Source: Halichoerus grypus (Eukaryota > Chordata > Mammalia > Carnivora > Phocidae). Taken from it: 64,000 nt of DNA. Position numbers and translations under genes: made by a program. Position 1 is the first letter of the stretch; every line of letters begins with the position of its first letter. Below the pieces are notes generated by a model. It had not been told where the DNA came from and made no database searches. It saw only the letters and a program-made list of their open reading frames with translations. Shown in pieces: positions 25,827-37,165 of this stretch. Location of the stretch: positions 6,935,466 through 6,999,465 of the forward strand of contig NC_135724.1 in the NCBI RefSeq assembly GCF_964656455.1, written 5' to 3'.

Positions 25827-26025
25827 GGGGCACCTGGGTGGCTCAGTCAGTTAAGCATCCGACTCTTGGTTTTGGCTCAGGTCATGATCTTGGAGTTCTG
25901 GGATCGAGCCCTGCGTCAGGCTGTGTGCTGAGCACGGGGCCTGCTTGAGATTCTCTCTCTCTCCCTTTGCCCCTCCCCACCCCCCACTCACACTCCCTCT
26001 CAATAAATAAAATCTTTAAAAAAAA
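25827..26025 (+). mobile_element. Can-SINE at the L1M A-rich end
   Basis: Head 'ggggcacctgggtggctcag', body with 'gagattctctctctctccct', tail 'aataaataaaatctttaaaa'. Exact 13-bp target duplication 'taaaattatatgt' at 25811-25823 and 26026-26038. Target is the A-rich end of the ancient L1M, in line with L1-endonuclease preference for TTTT/A. Confidence 0.95.
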
Positions 26026-26038
26026 TAAAATTATATGT

Positions 26039-27289
26039 ATATGTAAACATGTGCATTCATGTCAATCATTTGTTATTTGCTGTCCTATAGCTCTGTACAT
26101 TCACAGTTTAAAAGTTCCTACAGAGGGAAAGTCCTGGCCTCTATCTCCTGAATTATAACTATCACCAACGACAACCTCATATTCTAGCCTAACCACATAA
26201 AACTGCAGCATCATTTCAGCAGCTGAATAATTAAAAATATATATCACATAGTACAGTGGGATGAAGACTTTACTGCCATAAATAGTGAAATAGCGTTTCC
26301 ATTTTATTCATAAGCATAATCAGTAACAAAGTCATTGCTAAAGAAAGCTTCCTCTCACACACGTGTTTGTCATTGTCACTGACACATTTCTGAACAATTC
26401 AACGTGTCTAAATGCATGGAATTTTTATCTAGAAAAGCTTACCAGAATGGATGCCTGTTAGCTACAAATAACATGGTATTTTAAAAATAATTTATGTTGT
26501 GTTTTGTTTCCCAAAACATGCTGATACAAGCATTCCCAAGTAGACAAGGGTAAGAGGCTAAGGAGCAGCAAAAGGCACCGTGAGGAAAGGAGAATTTTTT
26601 TAAAATATCATTTGATGAAAACTTTGGATACCCTGCCCAGAAAGTTGCCCCTACCCACTCATACATAATATTTGGGGGTTTAGTGTTGAAAACAGCAGAA
26701 CTCTACACAGAACAATGAGACAATACCAAATTTCTATCAGTTAAATTATAAGATCTTTTTATATGACCGTTTTTATTAAACTACAAATCAATCACAGTAA
26801 ATGAAATCTGGAGTCAAACTCCATATTTAATTAAACTAACCAATTGTTTGTATTAAAAGCTTGATCAAATCAAATGAATTATGCACCAATACACTTACCC
26901 AAAAATACATTTTAGTGTTTCTTTTTAGGTATGATATAAATAAACTTTCCCAAAACTGCATTCATAGTCTCGCAAACTCCGTTCCCGTAAGTGTCATTGG
27001 GGACATCCTACTGATTTCCATCATTAAAGCCACAATTTAATATAAAGGACAAAATGATACTCTCTATGTGATTTTCTTTAAACACTGAAGAGAAACGTGG
27101 GGAGGAACAGATGTTGATCCATGCTGAATCTCCAGTGAGGGGAAGGCTAGGAAATCTTTCCACTCCCCCTGCCCCTGCCCCCCTGCCCCGGTGTGGTCTA
27201 CACTAGCACCACCTAACACCTTGAGCTTCACTGGACATGGATTATTTGCCATGCTTCTTTGTAGATTCCGGTCCATTAGGAAATTTTTT
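26039..27289. other. Unassigned DNA without a supported gene
   Basis: AT-rich at 26200-27050, then a C-rich patch near 27160-27200 ('ccactccccctgcccctgcc'). Open frames up to 70 codons only; no repeat ends recognised. Confidence 0.45.
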
Positions 27290-27475
27290 GTAATCCCACA
27301 GAATTCAATTCACTCTAACCTGTTCTTCCCTGACTGGCTATTTTTAGACCTTTAGACTCAACTCAGATACGGCCTCCTGTGTGTCTCCGGAGCAAATCCC
27401 TCCCACAAGATTTACATATTGTTTGCCAATTATCTGTCAGAATGTTCCTTCCATAAGAACAGGGGCAGTGTTAAT
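27290..27475 (+). repeat. LINE-2 (L2) relic, probable
   Basis: The run 'ttccctgactggctattttt', 'gactcaactcagatacggcc' and 'ccttccataagaacagggg' follows the order of L2 3' ends (processing block, then 'aagctccatgagggcaggg'). The copy is ancient and heavily diverged. Confidence 0.45.
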
Positions 27476-27800
27476 CTGTGTTAGCACCCCTATGACCCAT
27501 CGAATCTCGATGGCGTTTGTTCTCATGAGGCTCATCTGCAATTAGACGGCTCATCTCTCTTTCGGGCTGTGAATGAGCAAAAGGCTAGAGCAGCTCTGTT
27601 CCATCTATCTCGATCTGAGGGACGATGCCTACTTGGATTAAACACTCTTCATGGCGGAGGTCAGAAACTTACAAAGGCCTCAGTGAAAATGCAGGTGGCT
27701 GTTTAGTCCTGAAAATGGCACGATCTCATTTTTGCTGACTTTTCATTGTACGGTGACAGGCACATGGCCAAGCTAAGGATCCATAGAGAGAGACGTATCC
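27476..27800. other. CpG-retaining, repeat-free stretch (candidate conserved non-coding element)
   Basis: Contains at least nine CpGs in about 320 bp ('catcgaatctcgatggcg', 'agacggctc', 'tttcgggctg', 'tctcgatctgagggacgatg', 'catggcggag', 'gcacgatctc', 'gtacggtgac') in a region where CpG is otherwise rare. No reading frame longer than a few dozen codons crosses it, so coding is unlikely. It lies between L2 relics. Retention of CpG may reflect constraint or lack of germline methylation; function is unknown. Confidence 0.4.
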
Positions 27801-27844
27801 CTTCAGTGGAGGCAAGGGATGGGGGGGGAGTAACTATAGGCTTA

Positions 27845-28165
27845 CAACTTATCTATCACAAGCAATGTCTGGGATAGTCTCTGGTACAAAGTAGGTGTTT
27901 AATACATTTTAAGGTGCTTAATTGTTCTCACAAAAGATTTCAACTGTTTACCATTTTGAAAATCCTGAAAAGCAAAACAGATTAAAAGCAGAGTCAAATA
28001 CAGCTCAGTCATTAATTCAGAGTTTTATCACATTCCCTGTGAGTTCTTTGCTTATTTGTCTCCCTCACTCCACCATGATCTCCATGATGTCTTGCCTCAT
28101 TAGTATCCTCACCCTTCAGTAGTGGGCTTGACATCTGGGAAGTGAACATAAAGTGCTCACTGAAT
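27845..28165 (+). repeat. LINE-2 (L2) 3' end relics
   Basis: 'tctggtacaaagtaggtgtt' at 27880-27899 and, more fully, 28015-28165: 'ttctttgcttatttgtctcc', 'catgatctccatgatgtctt', 'tcatt-agtatcctcaccctt' with final 'aaagtgctcactgaataaag'. This is the order of the L2 3' end (protease-like spacer, gene-desert consensus 'gtgctcaataaat'). Ancient, with no coding remains. Confidence 0.6.
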
Positions 28166-28890
28166 AAAGGAACATAAGTTAGGAAAAAAAGACAGAACGA
28201 GATCAAAGCAAAGCTAAGACAAAGCCAAGCAAGCTGCTTATGTGCCAAGAGCATCTCTTCCCTCACGGAGCTCATAATTGGTGCTTCAGCATTTACTAGA
28301 ATATCTGTTCTTTCCTTTGAAGTGATAGTCAAAAACTTGTAATTTAACCAGTTGTTATTATAAGTATAATTTATCATAAGGTAAGCCTCTAAATTTGCTT
28401 TGGCTTGCTAACTTATAAGTCATATGGGATATAAGATGAAAATGCAACAGCAAGATGAATGTAGGTCTGAAGTCACTAGAACCACAAAATATATAATCAT
28501 AAAATACTTATAGCTTAGTGAACTCAAGACTTAATTTAATCGTGCTTGCTGAATTAGGAAAAGCTAACTGAAAATAATATCAGTGATTGAGGCTCAAGAA
28601 TATAATTGTCCATGATCATGTACCAATGAAGGTGCAAAATTCAGAAAAGGAACTTACACCTCCTGTCTTGGGTTCAGTGTGCTTTGCATTTCCCTCTGCC
28701 TCCCTGATATTTGCAAATCATCTTACTACAAATATATTATCAACATTATCATATAACATTAAAAGATTAATCTCTTTTATATACATTTCACAATTGGGAT
28801 TTTATATTTGTGAAGAGATTTGGGCAACATCATTGATAGACCTCGCGAACTTAACACTGAGCAAAAGAAAAAACTAAAAGGAAAACAGTG
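28166..28890. other. Unassigned DNA
   Basis: Open frame 28587-28877 (96 codons) shows no known domain and ends in the SINE target site region. No other feature seen. Confidence 0.4.
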
Positions 28891-28904
28891 CATGATTGCA
28901 TTCT

Positions 28905-29120
28905 TTTTTTTTTTTAACTTTTTTTTTTTTTTTTTAAAGATTTTTTATTTATTTGACAGAGAGAGATAGCAAGAGAAGGAACACAAGCAGGGGGAGTGGG
29001 AGAGGGAGAAGCAGGCTTCCCGCAGTGCAGGGAGCCCGATGTGGGGCTCGATCCCAGGACCCTGGGATCATGACCTGAGCCGAAGGCAGACGCTTAACGA
29101 CTGAGCCACCCAGGCGCCCC
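28905..29120 (-). mobile_element. Can-SINE, full length, minus strand
   Basis: Reverse complement of a near-consensus SINE: ends 'ctgagccacccaggcgcccc', includes 'ggatcatgacctgagccgaa' and 'gcagggggagtgggagaggg', with T-rich start 28905-28940. Exact 13-bp target duplication 'atgattgcattct' at 28892-28904 and 29121-29133. The close match to consensus and perfect duplication make it one of the youngest insertions here. The double T-run (28903-28915, 28919-28937) suggests tail growth. Confidence 0.96.
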
Positions 29121-29133
29121 ATGATTGCATTCT

Positions 29134-30077
29134 ATATAAAGTTAAGAAACAGGCAAAACTAAGGATGGGGTTCGAGTATACCCGTGGTTACCCTGGCTGA
29201 AGGGGAAGTGAGTGGCAAGGACAAAGTAGTGTGGGACTTGGGGGCCGCCTTGGGAGATACTGTTCATTTACTCTCTCTCCCTCTAGGTGGTTTTCACATG
29301 GGCCTCTCCTCAGTGTAGACTTTGTGCTTTACATCCTTGCCTCTACTCTCCCTCACTGAACGTGCCCATGGGCATTCTCAGGTATTAGGATGCTGGTCTC
29401 TGAATGTTTTGGCATTGCCCTTAAGTTGTTCTCCCTGAAAGTCCTAGCTCCCTGATTCATCGTGCAGGCCTGTCCCGGGGTATTTCCTCCTGACACCAAT
29501 GTCTCTGCTGCAGATGGCTTGGGAGTTATCCCTACTGCCCTCCTTTGAACAGATGACAGTTCCCCGGGGAGACGTGCTCCCACCTCTCCTGTCTTCACAG
29601 CACTCTTCCTCGACAATTCCACAAGGCACAGTGATTGAGTAACAAATGTTTTTCTTTTATAAAGTAGGACAAATCGGGTTGATTGGAAAAAGATGAAAGG
29701 GAAAATTCAAAGTTCTCAAGCACATTCTTGGCAGATTTTAGGGAACTTGAAAGTTGAAGATCTGGAAATTAATACTCCTAAATACTTCCTGTATTGTCAG
29801 TTTGAAGACTGTTGCTCTAAGAGATTCTGTGGTCCCTCTAAACCCTTCAGTCTCAGATTAAAAATAAAAAGAAAGAAAGAAATGACAAACTTAGATTTAC
29901 TGTCAGTTTTCTTTAATGATGTATGGCTTTATTCACCTCTGAGTGGTAGAGAGAGAGAGAGAGGTAGGACAAGGAGCAGCAGTAATAGGGAATTTACCTC
30001 TATAAGAAAATCTGTGTGTAGCAGCCAAATGTTAGGTAGGCAATGTTTCCCTCTTCCTTGGAATTGGCAGTCCCCAC
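29134..30077. other. Unassigned DNA with (GA)n tract
   Basis: No gene recognised. The 180-codon open frame starting at 29693 is non-coding: its last third is a MIR relic and its middle includes a (GA)n run at 29949-29963. Confidence 0.5.
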
Positions 30078-30290
30078 AGCAATTACTAACATTTACACGG
30101 TACTTACTCTGCGCTGTGAACAATTCTAAGCAGTTTCCATATAATAATTCATCTGACCTCCCCACCAAAACAACTGGAAATGAAACTATTATCATTCCCA
30201 TCCTAAAGAGGAAAAATACAGAGCCACAAAGTTAACAGTCTCATCCTAAGCTAGCCATTCTGTATTTGAACCTGGAACATCTGGTCACAG
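30078..30290 (-). repeat. MIR SINE relic
   Basis: 'ctaacatttacacggtactt' then 'ctgtgaacaattctaagcag', 'actattatcattcccatcct' and 'gaacctggaacatctggtca' match the MIR core in reverse complement. Ancient mammal-wide SINE. Confidence 0.8.
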
Positions 30291-30959
30291 GGCCCAAGAT
30301 AAGGTTTTAAAACATTTTATCTCATTCCAGATGCAGCACTGGGGTGGCCCATTCCTCCATCTGATTTATTACACTGTGTATTGAAGAAATTAATACTTTC
30401 TGAGTTTGTACTGCATGAAACGTGTGGTGTTGAGTTCTAGGAATTCAAAAATGCATAAGGCACCTTTAACATTTGATTTCCATTTGTCATTTCTAATAAA
30501 AAGTAATGTTGAAGTTGGCATACAACTTTTAGGAATTAAAAACTAAACTATTATCTGAAACTCTAAGAACACTGAAAGTACATAATCCCATGTGTACTTT
30601 ACAGTGCTATACTTCTTAACTTATTTACCACATATTTATTGAGAATATAGGTGTCAAAAACTGCTAGACACTGAGGTGATATTAAAAGGTATTTAAGACC
30701 TTCTCCACCAAATCAGAGGCCCTCTAGGATGCTTAAGGGCATTGTCTCTTGGCCATCTATGCAAGAGGCAAAAATAGAGAAGAGATAATCTCAAAGAGAT
30801 TTTTGGGTATAGTTTATGTCTAACAGAGTAAAATGCTGTGTTCTTGAGAAAATAATTTTGGCAAAGGCACTGCCATTTTAGACTGAAAAGGACAGAGGGA
30901 GTATAAGCAAAGACTAAGGGGTCCCCAGAAAAAGAAAGAGAAGGTATTACTTCAGTGAG
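30291..30959. other. Unassigned DNA with a possible MIR/L2 fragment
   Basis: Bases 30620-30690 ('ttaccacatatttattgaga', 'tgctagacactgaggtgata') resemble the common 'atttattgagcacctact' consensus of MIR/L2 ends. The remainder is unassigned. Confidence 0.35.
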
Positions 30960-31600
30960 ATTAGGCATTTAGGTCCCCAGCTATCCACCAGCCCTCCCAA
31001 CATGATCTCTGCCCAACCTGCCCAGCATACTTCCTCGGAGGTGTCTGAATGACAAAGAAATGCAAAAACCTCAGTAGTTAAGGAGACAAAGAGGATGCAA
31101 AAACTAAGAGTCTCTACCAGGCTGGAAATAGCTATCCAAGACAATAAATCAGTGGTAAAATTCCCAGTGCTGTTCCCGAAATGAGCAAGGCCATATATTC
31201 ATTATCCAAGATAATGAGCCCAAGACCCCGATCAGTATACACCAGCTCTCAGAGCAAGCCCTAGCCCCTTCCCAGACAGTTAACCTCTGCTTTGTCATGT
31301 TCAAGTCTCTGCCCTGGGAGCACAAGCTTCATTAACATAACATAGGACAAACAGATACAGGTACACACTGTGACCTCAGACCCAACTTTACAAAGATGGT
31401 TAAACTCCGCCTTCTGAAATCTCGTCCTAACCCTAAACAGAAGAAACCCATTCACCTCTGCTCAGGAGTCACAGCTTTGAAAATTATTCCCCATTATCTC
31501 CTTAGTTGCTGCAAATAAGGTTTCTTTCCTGTGACAATTCCACCTGGTGTCTGTAATTCACCAAGGAGTGACCTCACTTTAGTTCCATTGCAGGAGCCCA
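30960..31600 (+). repeat. Candidate ERV LTR
   Basis: A less AT-rich block ending with 'gttgctgcaaataaggtttc', 'tttcctgtgacaattccacc' and 'tggtgtctgtaattcacc', the style of a retroviral R/U5 end with a polyadenylation-like AATAAG. No matched ends or target duplication were fixed. Could be another type of repeat. Confidence 0.35.
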
Positions 31601-32699
31601 AAATAAAAGGCTATTGGAATCATGAAATTCTACTGTCAGGAAGCAGGCTGACGAAACTGCTCAGGTGCAAATATAGTTTACCTCCCATGAAAAGAAAAAG
31701 GTGACTCAGAGAGCAAAACCAGGAGACCAGAGGATGGCCTCACTGTTCTCTAAAATATGAGGCTTCTTTTCTTGTGGGTGGAGAGCAAGGTGAAACAGGG
31801 TTAAGGACTCCAGTCATAAAGGCTTGCAATCCAGTCTTGGGGTAAGTGGGACGGAAGGGTAACCACAGACATGGGCACGTAAAGAACAATGAGGCATCAT
31901 CATCTAAGTTGATGTCCTGCCATGCTGCTCCCTTGAGTCCCACTCAGCATTGCTGATTTTCACTCATGTCTGATGTGACGCTGTGGGGACCCAATGGACC
32001 TGCTGTTCATGGTTCCTCCAAAAAAGCAGCAGTTTCCAGAGCCCTGAACTCAGCGCTGCTTGGCAGTATGTGAGGGAGTAGGGGAAACAGTTCCCCCTTA
32101 CCTAAAGTTTTCAACTCTGTGTTTCCATCTGTCATATTACAGTTTTGATTTTGATAGCAACAATTTTCCAGCTTCCCAGGTCCCTTTTTTTTAAATCATG
32201 GACTCCTCTTTAGACTTTCTTCAAAGAATTTGCATCTTGATCCCCCCTCCCCCACCACCCCATTACAGTGTTACCTAGGCACAACTTTACTTTGCAATCC
32301 TCTGCCTGAAATACTGAGTCCAATTTCATACACCAATCTTCCTTTCGGTTTCCACAGCACAAATGAAACTACCCCAGCATTTTCAACAGGTCTGGGATTT
32401 ATAAGAAAATGGGAGACTGAAAATCATGCTTCACTGTTTGGCCGGGAGTATTCACAGGGACGCCAGTACTAGGCTTCCCTCCCTTGGCATATGGGTACTG
32501 CTGGGTTCTTGGGACTCGATTCTCTGGACAGGAGTGCAGCCTAGATATTACACAGGGTGTCAGAGATTAACACCTGGCAGGAAAGCATAAAACACTTTTG
32601 AAACATCCTCATAAGAGTCTCAGAAATACTAATAGCACATATAGTAGGAGATATGAAGACTGAATTTACTTTGTAATTAATCAGATAGGGCCAGAACAG
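31601..32699. other. Unassigned DNA without a supported gene
   Basis: Open frames up to 80 codons with no family resemblance. C-rich patch at 32243-32260 ('ccccctcccccaccacccc'). Confidence 0.4.
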
Positions 32700-33115
32700 G
32701 AATGGATCAGTCAACTATTTTCGGGAAACTACTTTGTAACAAAATCCCACAATACTCAGGGACATAGAGCCAAGTAACTCTATCCTAGGCTCATACCTCT
32801 GTGGGTGGCCTGGAGACCCTCTGTGGGTGGGCTGGGCAACTCTGCTTGAAGGTGAACGTCTAGCTAGACCTGGTCCCTTGCCGCAAGGCACACTCAGTTC
32901 TCCTCCTACGGGTTTACTCTAGAGTCCAGGGTAGTTCACAGAAGCTCTTTTCATTGCATAGCAGAACCACAAAACGGCCAATCCCCACCATGCAAGTACA
33001 TTTCAAACCTCGGCTTGTATTCTATTACTAACATCCTATTGGCCAAAGCAAGTCTCATGGCCAAATCCAACATCAATGGAGCAGGATATGATAACTCTCC
33101 CATGTAGATCAGGCA
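32700..33115. repeat. Ancient interspersed repeat, family unresolved
   Basis: 'aactactttgtaacaaaatc', 'ctcgg-cttgtattctatta', 'cctattggccaaagcaagtc' and 'tcatggccaaatccaacatc' form an ordered pattern that I recognise as a widespread mammalian repeat, but I cannot name the family reliably. No coding content. Confidence 0.45.
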
Positions 33116-36100
33116 AGGGTGAAAAATTGGCTAAATATATTTTAATCTGCCAAACAGGGTAATTTGACTTAGCATATTCACAGTTATCTTTATGGACTAG
33201 AATTTTCACACATGCTTAGCAAGGTGTGTGCCTGGGGGGGAGTGGGGAGGTGGGAAGGTGCCAGTGAATCTAATTTAGAGAGATATTTACAAAACTTGAA
33301 GGTCACTTAATTATGAAGGATAGCTTAAAGGTGTATCTATTAAAAATTAAGGCATAAAATGTAGGGCACTACATTTTAAGAGAACACATAGGCAGTATGT
33401 ATAAATGATATGCAAGTATAAATTGATATCTGTAATTATCTAATAAGTATACATATATATGTACATAAATAGTTACTTTGAAAGTAGATTAAGGTAGTTG
33501 CTATGATAAGTGAATTTCTCAGATATGTAGGTTGCTGGAGTATGTAAAGGGAGATAATAGGAAATGGAGACTAGGTAGTTTAGACAAAATATTCTTAACA
33601 GTTTAATTGACAGTTATGTTTTAGAAACGATATTAGAATTTGGATACTTTCAATTAAAAAAAACTTTTCAAAAGGGTATTTTCATTACAAAGTAGCTTAT
33701 ATTTGTTAAAAAAAACTGTCATATTTGTATTGTTTTCTACAATTCTAATGAAAACATTATAAATGTTGTCCAACTACTTACATTTTCCAGTATGTAACAT
33801 GTTTTACATCCAGAGAATGTTTAATTAATTTACTGATTAATTTTCTAATGCTATTGCTATTTGGCAGCTGTTTGGACAAAACTGCCTTCCTCATTACAGA
33901 AATCCTACTTGCGAAAAGAAGTCAACCATAGCAAATGGGCTTATTGAATTATCCAGCTCACCAATTATATAGTATAAAATTATTCATCCTCATATAATTT
34001 GATCAGGAAAGATCATTTATCTTTAGCAACTGTGTAAAATTACATATTATGCCGCAGGATAGGTGCAATCTTAAAAGTGTCTGTAGTTAGAAAACTTTTA
34101 AAATGTATTTAAACACTGAATTATTGCCTATTTTCCCATACTACTTTGTATAAAAAAAAGGTTAGTATCTAAGTAATTGCTCCACTGAGCCCACCTCTCA
34201 CCATTTAAAAAGTATCATTTAGTTGTTTAAATGCAAAATGTCTATCAGTTATTATTCCTGGCTGCAATTTAGTGGAGACCTCATTCTTACTACATTTCAA
34301 TGTTTATAAATTAATGAATGCAGAATCAATCCATTTCCTAATAAAACTAACATAATTTAGTTGGAAACTCTTCTGTATTATCATTATTATAGGTATATAT
34401 TAGAAGCCCTGTAGCAAAGCATTTGTAAAGGTTGAGCTGACACTTCACATTTCTTATTCATAGTGCTACGCTCAGCATTAATAGTACTTTCCAATCTATT
34501 TATAGGTCTTTGTATCTTATCTTATTTAAAGACCATGCTTAATGTATTTGAAGATTACTTTTCTGTTATAGTTAACCAAGTGGATCTAAATAGGCTTATC
34601 AACTAAAATGAATACTCCAATGAACCAAAAGGGAGCATTTCAGCTATCATTTGAGCCTATACATATTAATTTTTCGTGTTTGGTCAGTCTTTCTAAGTAA
34701 TGTCCAAGTAAAATAGTATCAGGTAAAAGTCAAGAAGAGTATGTAGCTTTGTCTAAAATTTATCTATATTTTTCTATAAATCAATATATTTATATATGTC
34801 CAATATATATTACTTATATTAACTATACATAATTTACAGGTATATATATCCAAACACTACCTAAAATTTGGGGGAAAATATGAAAAATAACAAAATATCA
34901 AAGAAAAAAGTTACTGTAATAATAGCCCATTGACTCTGGCATCATAAAGGTAATACACATTTTAGCATGATATATTTAACTTTTAATTGTTTTCTGTTAA
35001 GTTGGAAGTCCTACAAATGGAACCATTTTTTTCCTATTGTTTTTGCTAACAATGGAGAGATCTGGACAGATCGCTAATAATGGAGAAAAGTCATCTAATA
35101 TAAAATAAGTGATTATCTTAAAATAAGATTTATAAGAAAAACTCAATAAATGTTTTGCTATTTAGCAAGCCCCTTATCCCAAAAATTCTCTAAAAATCTT
35201 TGTTAAAAAAAACTACGCATATTCAATCAACTGGAGATTCCAATATTATCTTAGCACTCCCATGAATACTGGGTTTCATAGAAAAAGCTTTATTCCTTAA
35301 AAAGGCTTTGCATTTTGGCTATAAATTATTTTGTTAAATCATTACAGGTCTGAAAGAATGAGTAATTTTCATAATATTATTTTTAACAATTCTTATTCTC
35401 TTTATAAATCCACATTTAAAAAAACCTTGAATTTTTAAAACATTATATACAATTATGTTACAGCTCTTATAAACATAAATTTGTGTTTTTATATTCTAAC
35501 ATATCATGTAAATAAGAATGGCATGAAAAATATATTTTAAAAATTTAGATATTTTAAATTCACTATGTTAAAAATTGTTTTTTAAAACATGATCTATTAA
35601 TTCACTATTGAAATATTTCTCTCCTAGAAACATATTTTACAAAATAAAGTCTACATTATTTCTGCCTCAAGATAGCATAAAAGCAGCAAAATTATGTTAT
35701 TTCCATAGCTGCAGTAAAAAACAGCTTATGATATCTTCTAAAATTGTTACTGCAATGTGATAACTGATGTAGCTTTCCTTTAAAAATAGAGGACTTTCAT
35801 TTCTAGTAATAACCACTTAAAAAAATCCTTCTACAACTAAAACAGCTTGACCAAATGTAATAAACTAAACTCAAATGAAACTCAGAAAATATAAAGGAAC
35901 AGGAACAATGATGAAAGTGGAAGTAACAGTAGTGAGTGTGAGCTGAGGCTGAAGCTCCCTGCGTAGATGAACAAGGGGTGGAGACAGGACAGGAACTAGA
36001 TTAAGTCATCACAGACCTTGGATTGTAAAGGCATATGAATGGAAGAAAGCACCTGGAGTTACCATCGAGCAAGGTGTTAGAACTGAAATTCATACACAAA

Positions 36101-36129
36101 AGTACAATTTTAAAACTAGCCTTTAGTTA
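33116..36129. other. Repeat-poor AT-rich DNA, no supported gene
   Basis: About 3 kb without any recognised SINE, LINE or LTR. Homeodomain-like TAAT cores are frequent ('taattaatttactgattaat' at 33821-33840 as an example). No open frame of 60 codons or more is present on either strand for most of this stretch. Candidate for conserved non-coding sequence, unproven. Confidence 0.4.
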
Positions 36130-36460
36130 TAATGAAACCTGCTAATCCCTTTTATGAAGTATAACACTGACACAAACAATACAAAATAATGATCATACAA
36201 AGGAAATTACAGACCAATATAATTCTGAATATGGGTGCAAAACTTCTAAACAAAATATTAGCAAGGGAATCTACCACCACATTAGTAAAATAACAGGCCA
36301 TGACCAACCGGGATCTATTCTCAGACCTCGAGATTGGTTCAATGTTTGGGTATCAATCTACAGTACCACACACTACGATATTACCACCATAGTCCAAGGA
36401 AAGAGGTCGTTTGATTATCAAGGATCTTCATAAGACGGGCAAAGACTGACAAAATGCAAG
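36130..36460 (+). mobile_element. Ancient LINE-1 ORF2 fragment (reverse transcriptase part)
   Basis: 'attacagaccaatataattc', 'gggtgcaaaacttctaaaca' and 'ccgggatctattctcagacc' match in order the L1 ORF2 section also seen in copy C at 49534-49640 ('aacacagatataaaaatcct', 'caagtgggatttattcctag'). Heavily mutated, short, no frame. Confidence 0.65.
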
Positions 36461-36519
36461 TTATTCATTTAAGAAAAAAATAAATAAATAAACCTTAGGA
36501 AATTAGAAACTGAGAGTAC

Positions 36520-36716
36520 TGTTTTTTGGGGTTTTGTTGAGCGTGAAGCCTGCTGTGGGTTGGCTCAGGTCACGTTCTCTGGATCCTAAGATAGAGACCC
36601 ACAGCAGGCTTCACGCTCAACACAGAGTCCGCTTCGGATTCTCCCTCTCTCTCTCCATCTCCCCGCACTCACGCGTGCTCTCTAAATAAATAAATAAAAT
36701 CTTAAAAAACTAAATA
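36520..36716 (+). mobile_element. Rearranged Can-SINE with self-inverted head
   Basis: From 36562 ('ggctcaggtcacgttctct') to the tail 'aataaataaataaaatctta' the order is that of a Can-SINE body. The tRNA-like head expected upstream is absent; instead 36535-36560 is the exact reverse complement of the element's own 36597-36622 segment. See the separate hairpin entry. Confidence 0.85.
36535..36622. repeat. 26-bp perfect inverted repeat with 36-nt loop
   Basis: Left arm 36535-36560 (starts 'tgttgagcgtgaagcctg') and right arm 36597-36622 (ends 'caggcttcacgctcaaca') are perfectly complementary. Arms stop sharply at both sides. Single-stranded DNA or RNA from here could form a strong hairpin. Confidence 0.97.
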
Positions 36717-37034
36717 AATAAAAAATAAAATGAGAGGGACAATGGTCATTGTTTTTAAAGAGTCACAAACATACTCCCTAAGGTACTGGTCACCCTCCCC
36801 TTCCTCTGATGCATTCGCATTTGGACAAATTTGCTATATTTTTAACTTCTTGATTGTGAACTATTTTTTGGTTTACATAAAAGTTGTAAAAATAGTGCAA
36901 AGAGTACTCCTATACTCCTTATGCAGAGTCCCCCAGTGTTAACACATTACATAACATTATTATAATTATCATCTGACAATTAACATTAATTTTATTAACT
37001 GGACACCATATTAGATCTTTATCAGTTTTCCATT
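36717..37034. other. Unassigned DNA
   Basis: A-rich SINE tail followed by unassigned sequence; open frame 36730-36942 (70 codons) has no recognised family. Confidence 0.4.
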
Positions 37035-37165
37035 AACGTGAGTGGACACTGTTGCTCCCATTTTACAGAGAAGAAACTGAAGCCCAGAGTGAAAAAGACT
37101 TGGTAAAAGGGCACTGAGCTAAGATACAGCAAGGGTCAGAGCTGAGCTTTGCTCACTTTCTAAAA
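37035..37165 (-). repeat. MIR SINE relic, partial
   Basis: 'ctcccattttacagagaaga', 'aactgaagcccagagtgaaa' and 'agcaagggtcagagctgagc' match the reverse complement of the MIR 3' half. Confidence 0.75.

Noticed and set aside
28012..28377. 121-codon minus-strand frame
   Set aside because: Overlaps an L2 relic and has no domain resemblance.
29693..30235. 180-codon open frame on the plus strand, the longest in the window
   Set aside because: Its end is translated MIR relic (30078-30290), its middle crosses a (GA)n run, and no domain or codon-level sign of coding is visible.
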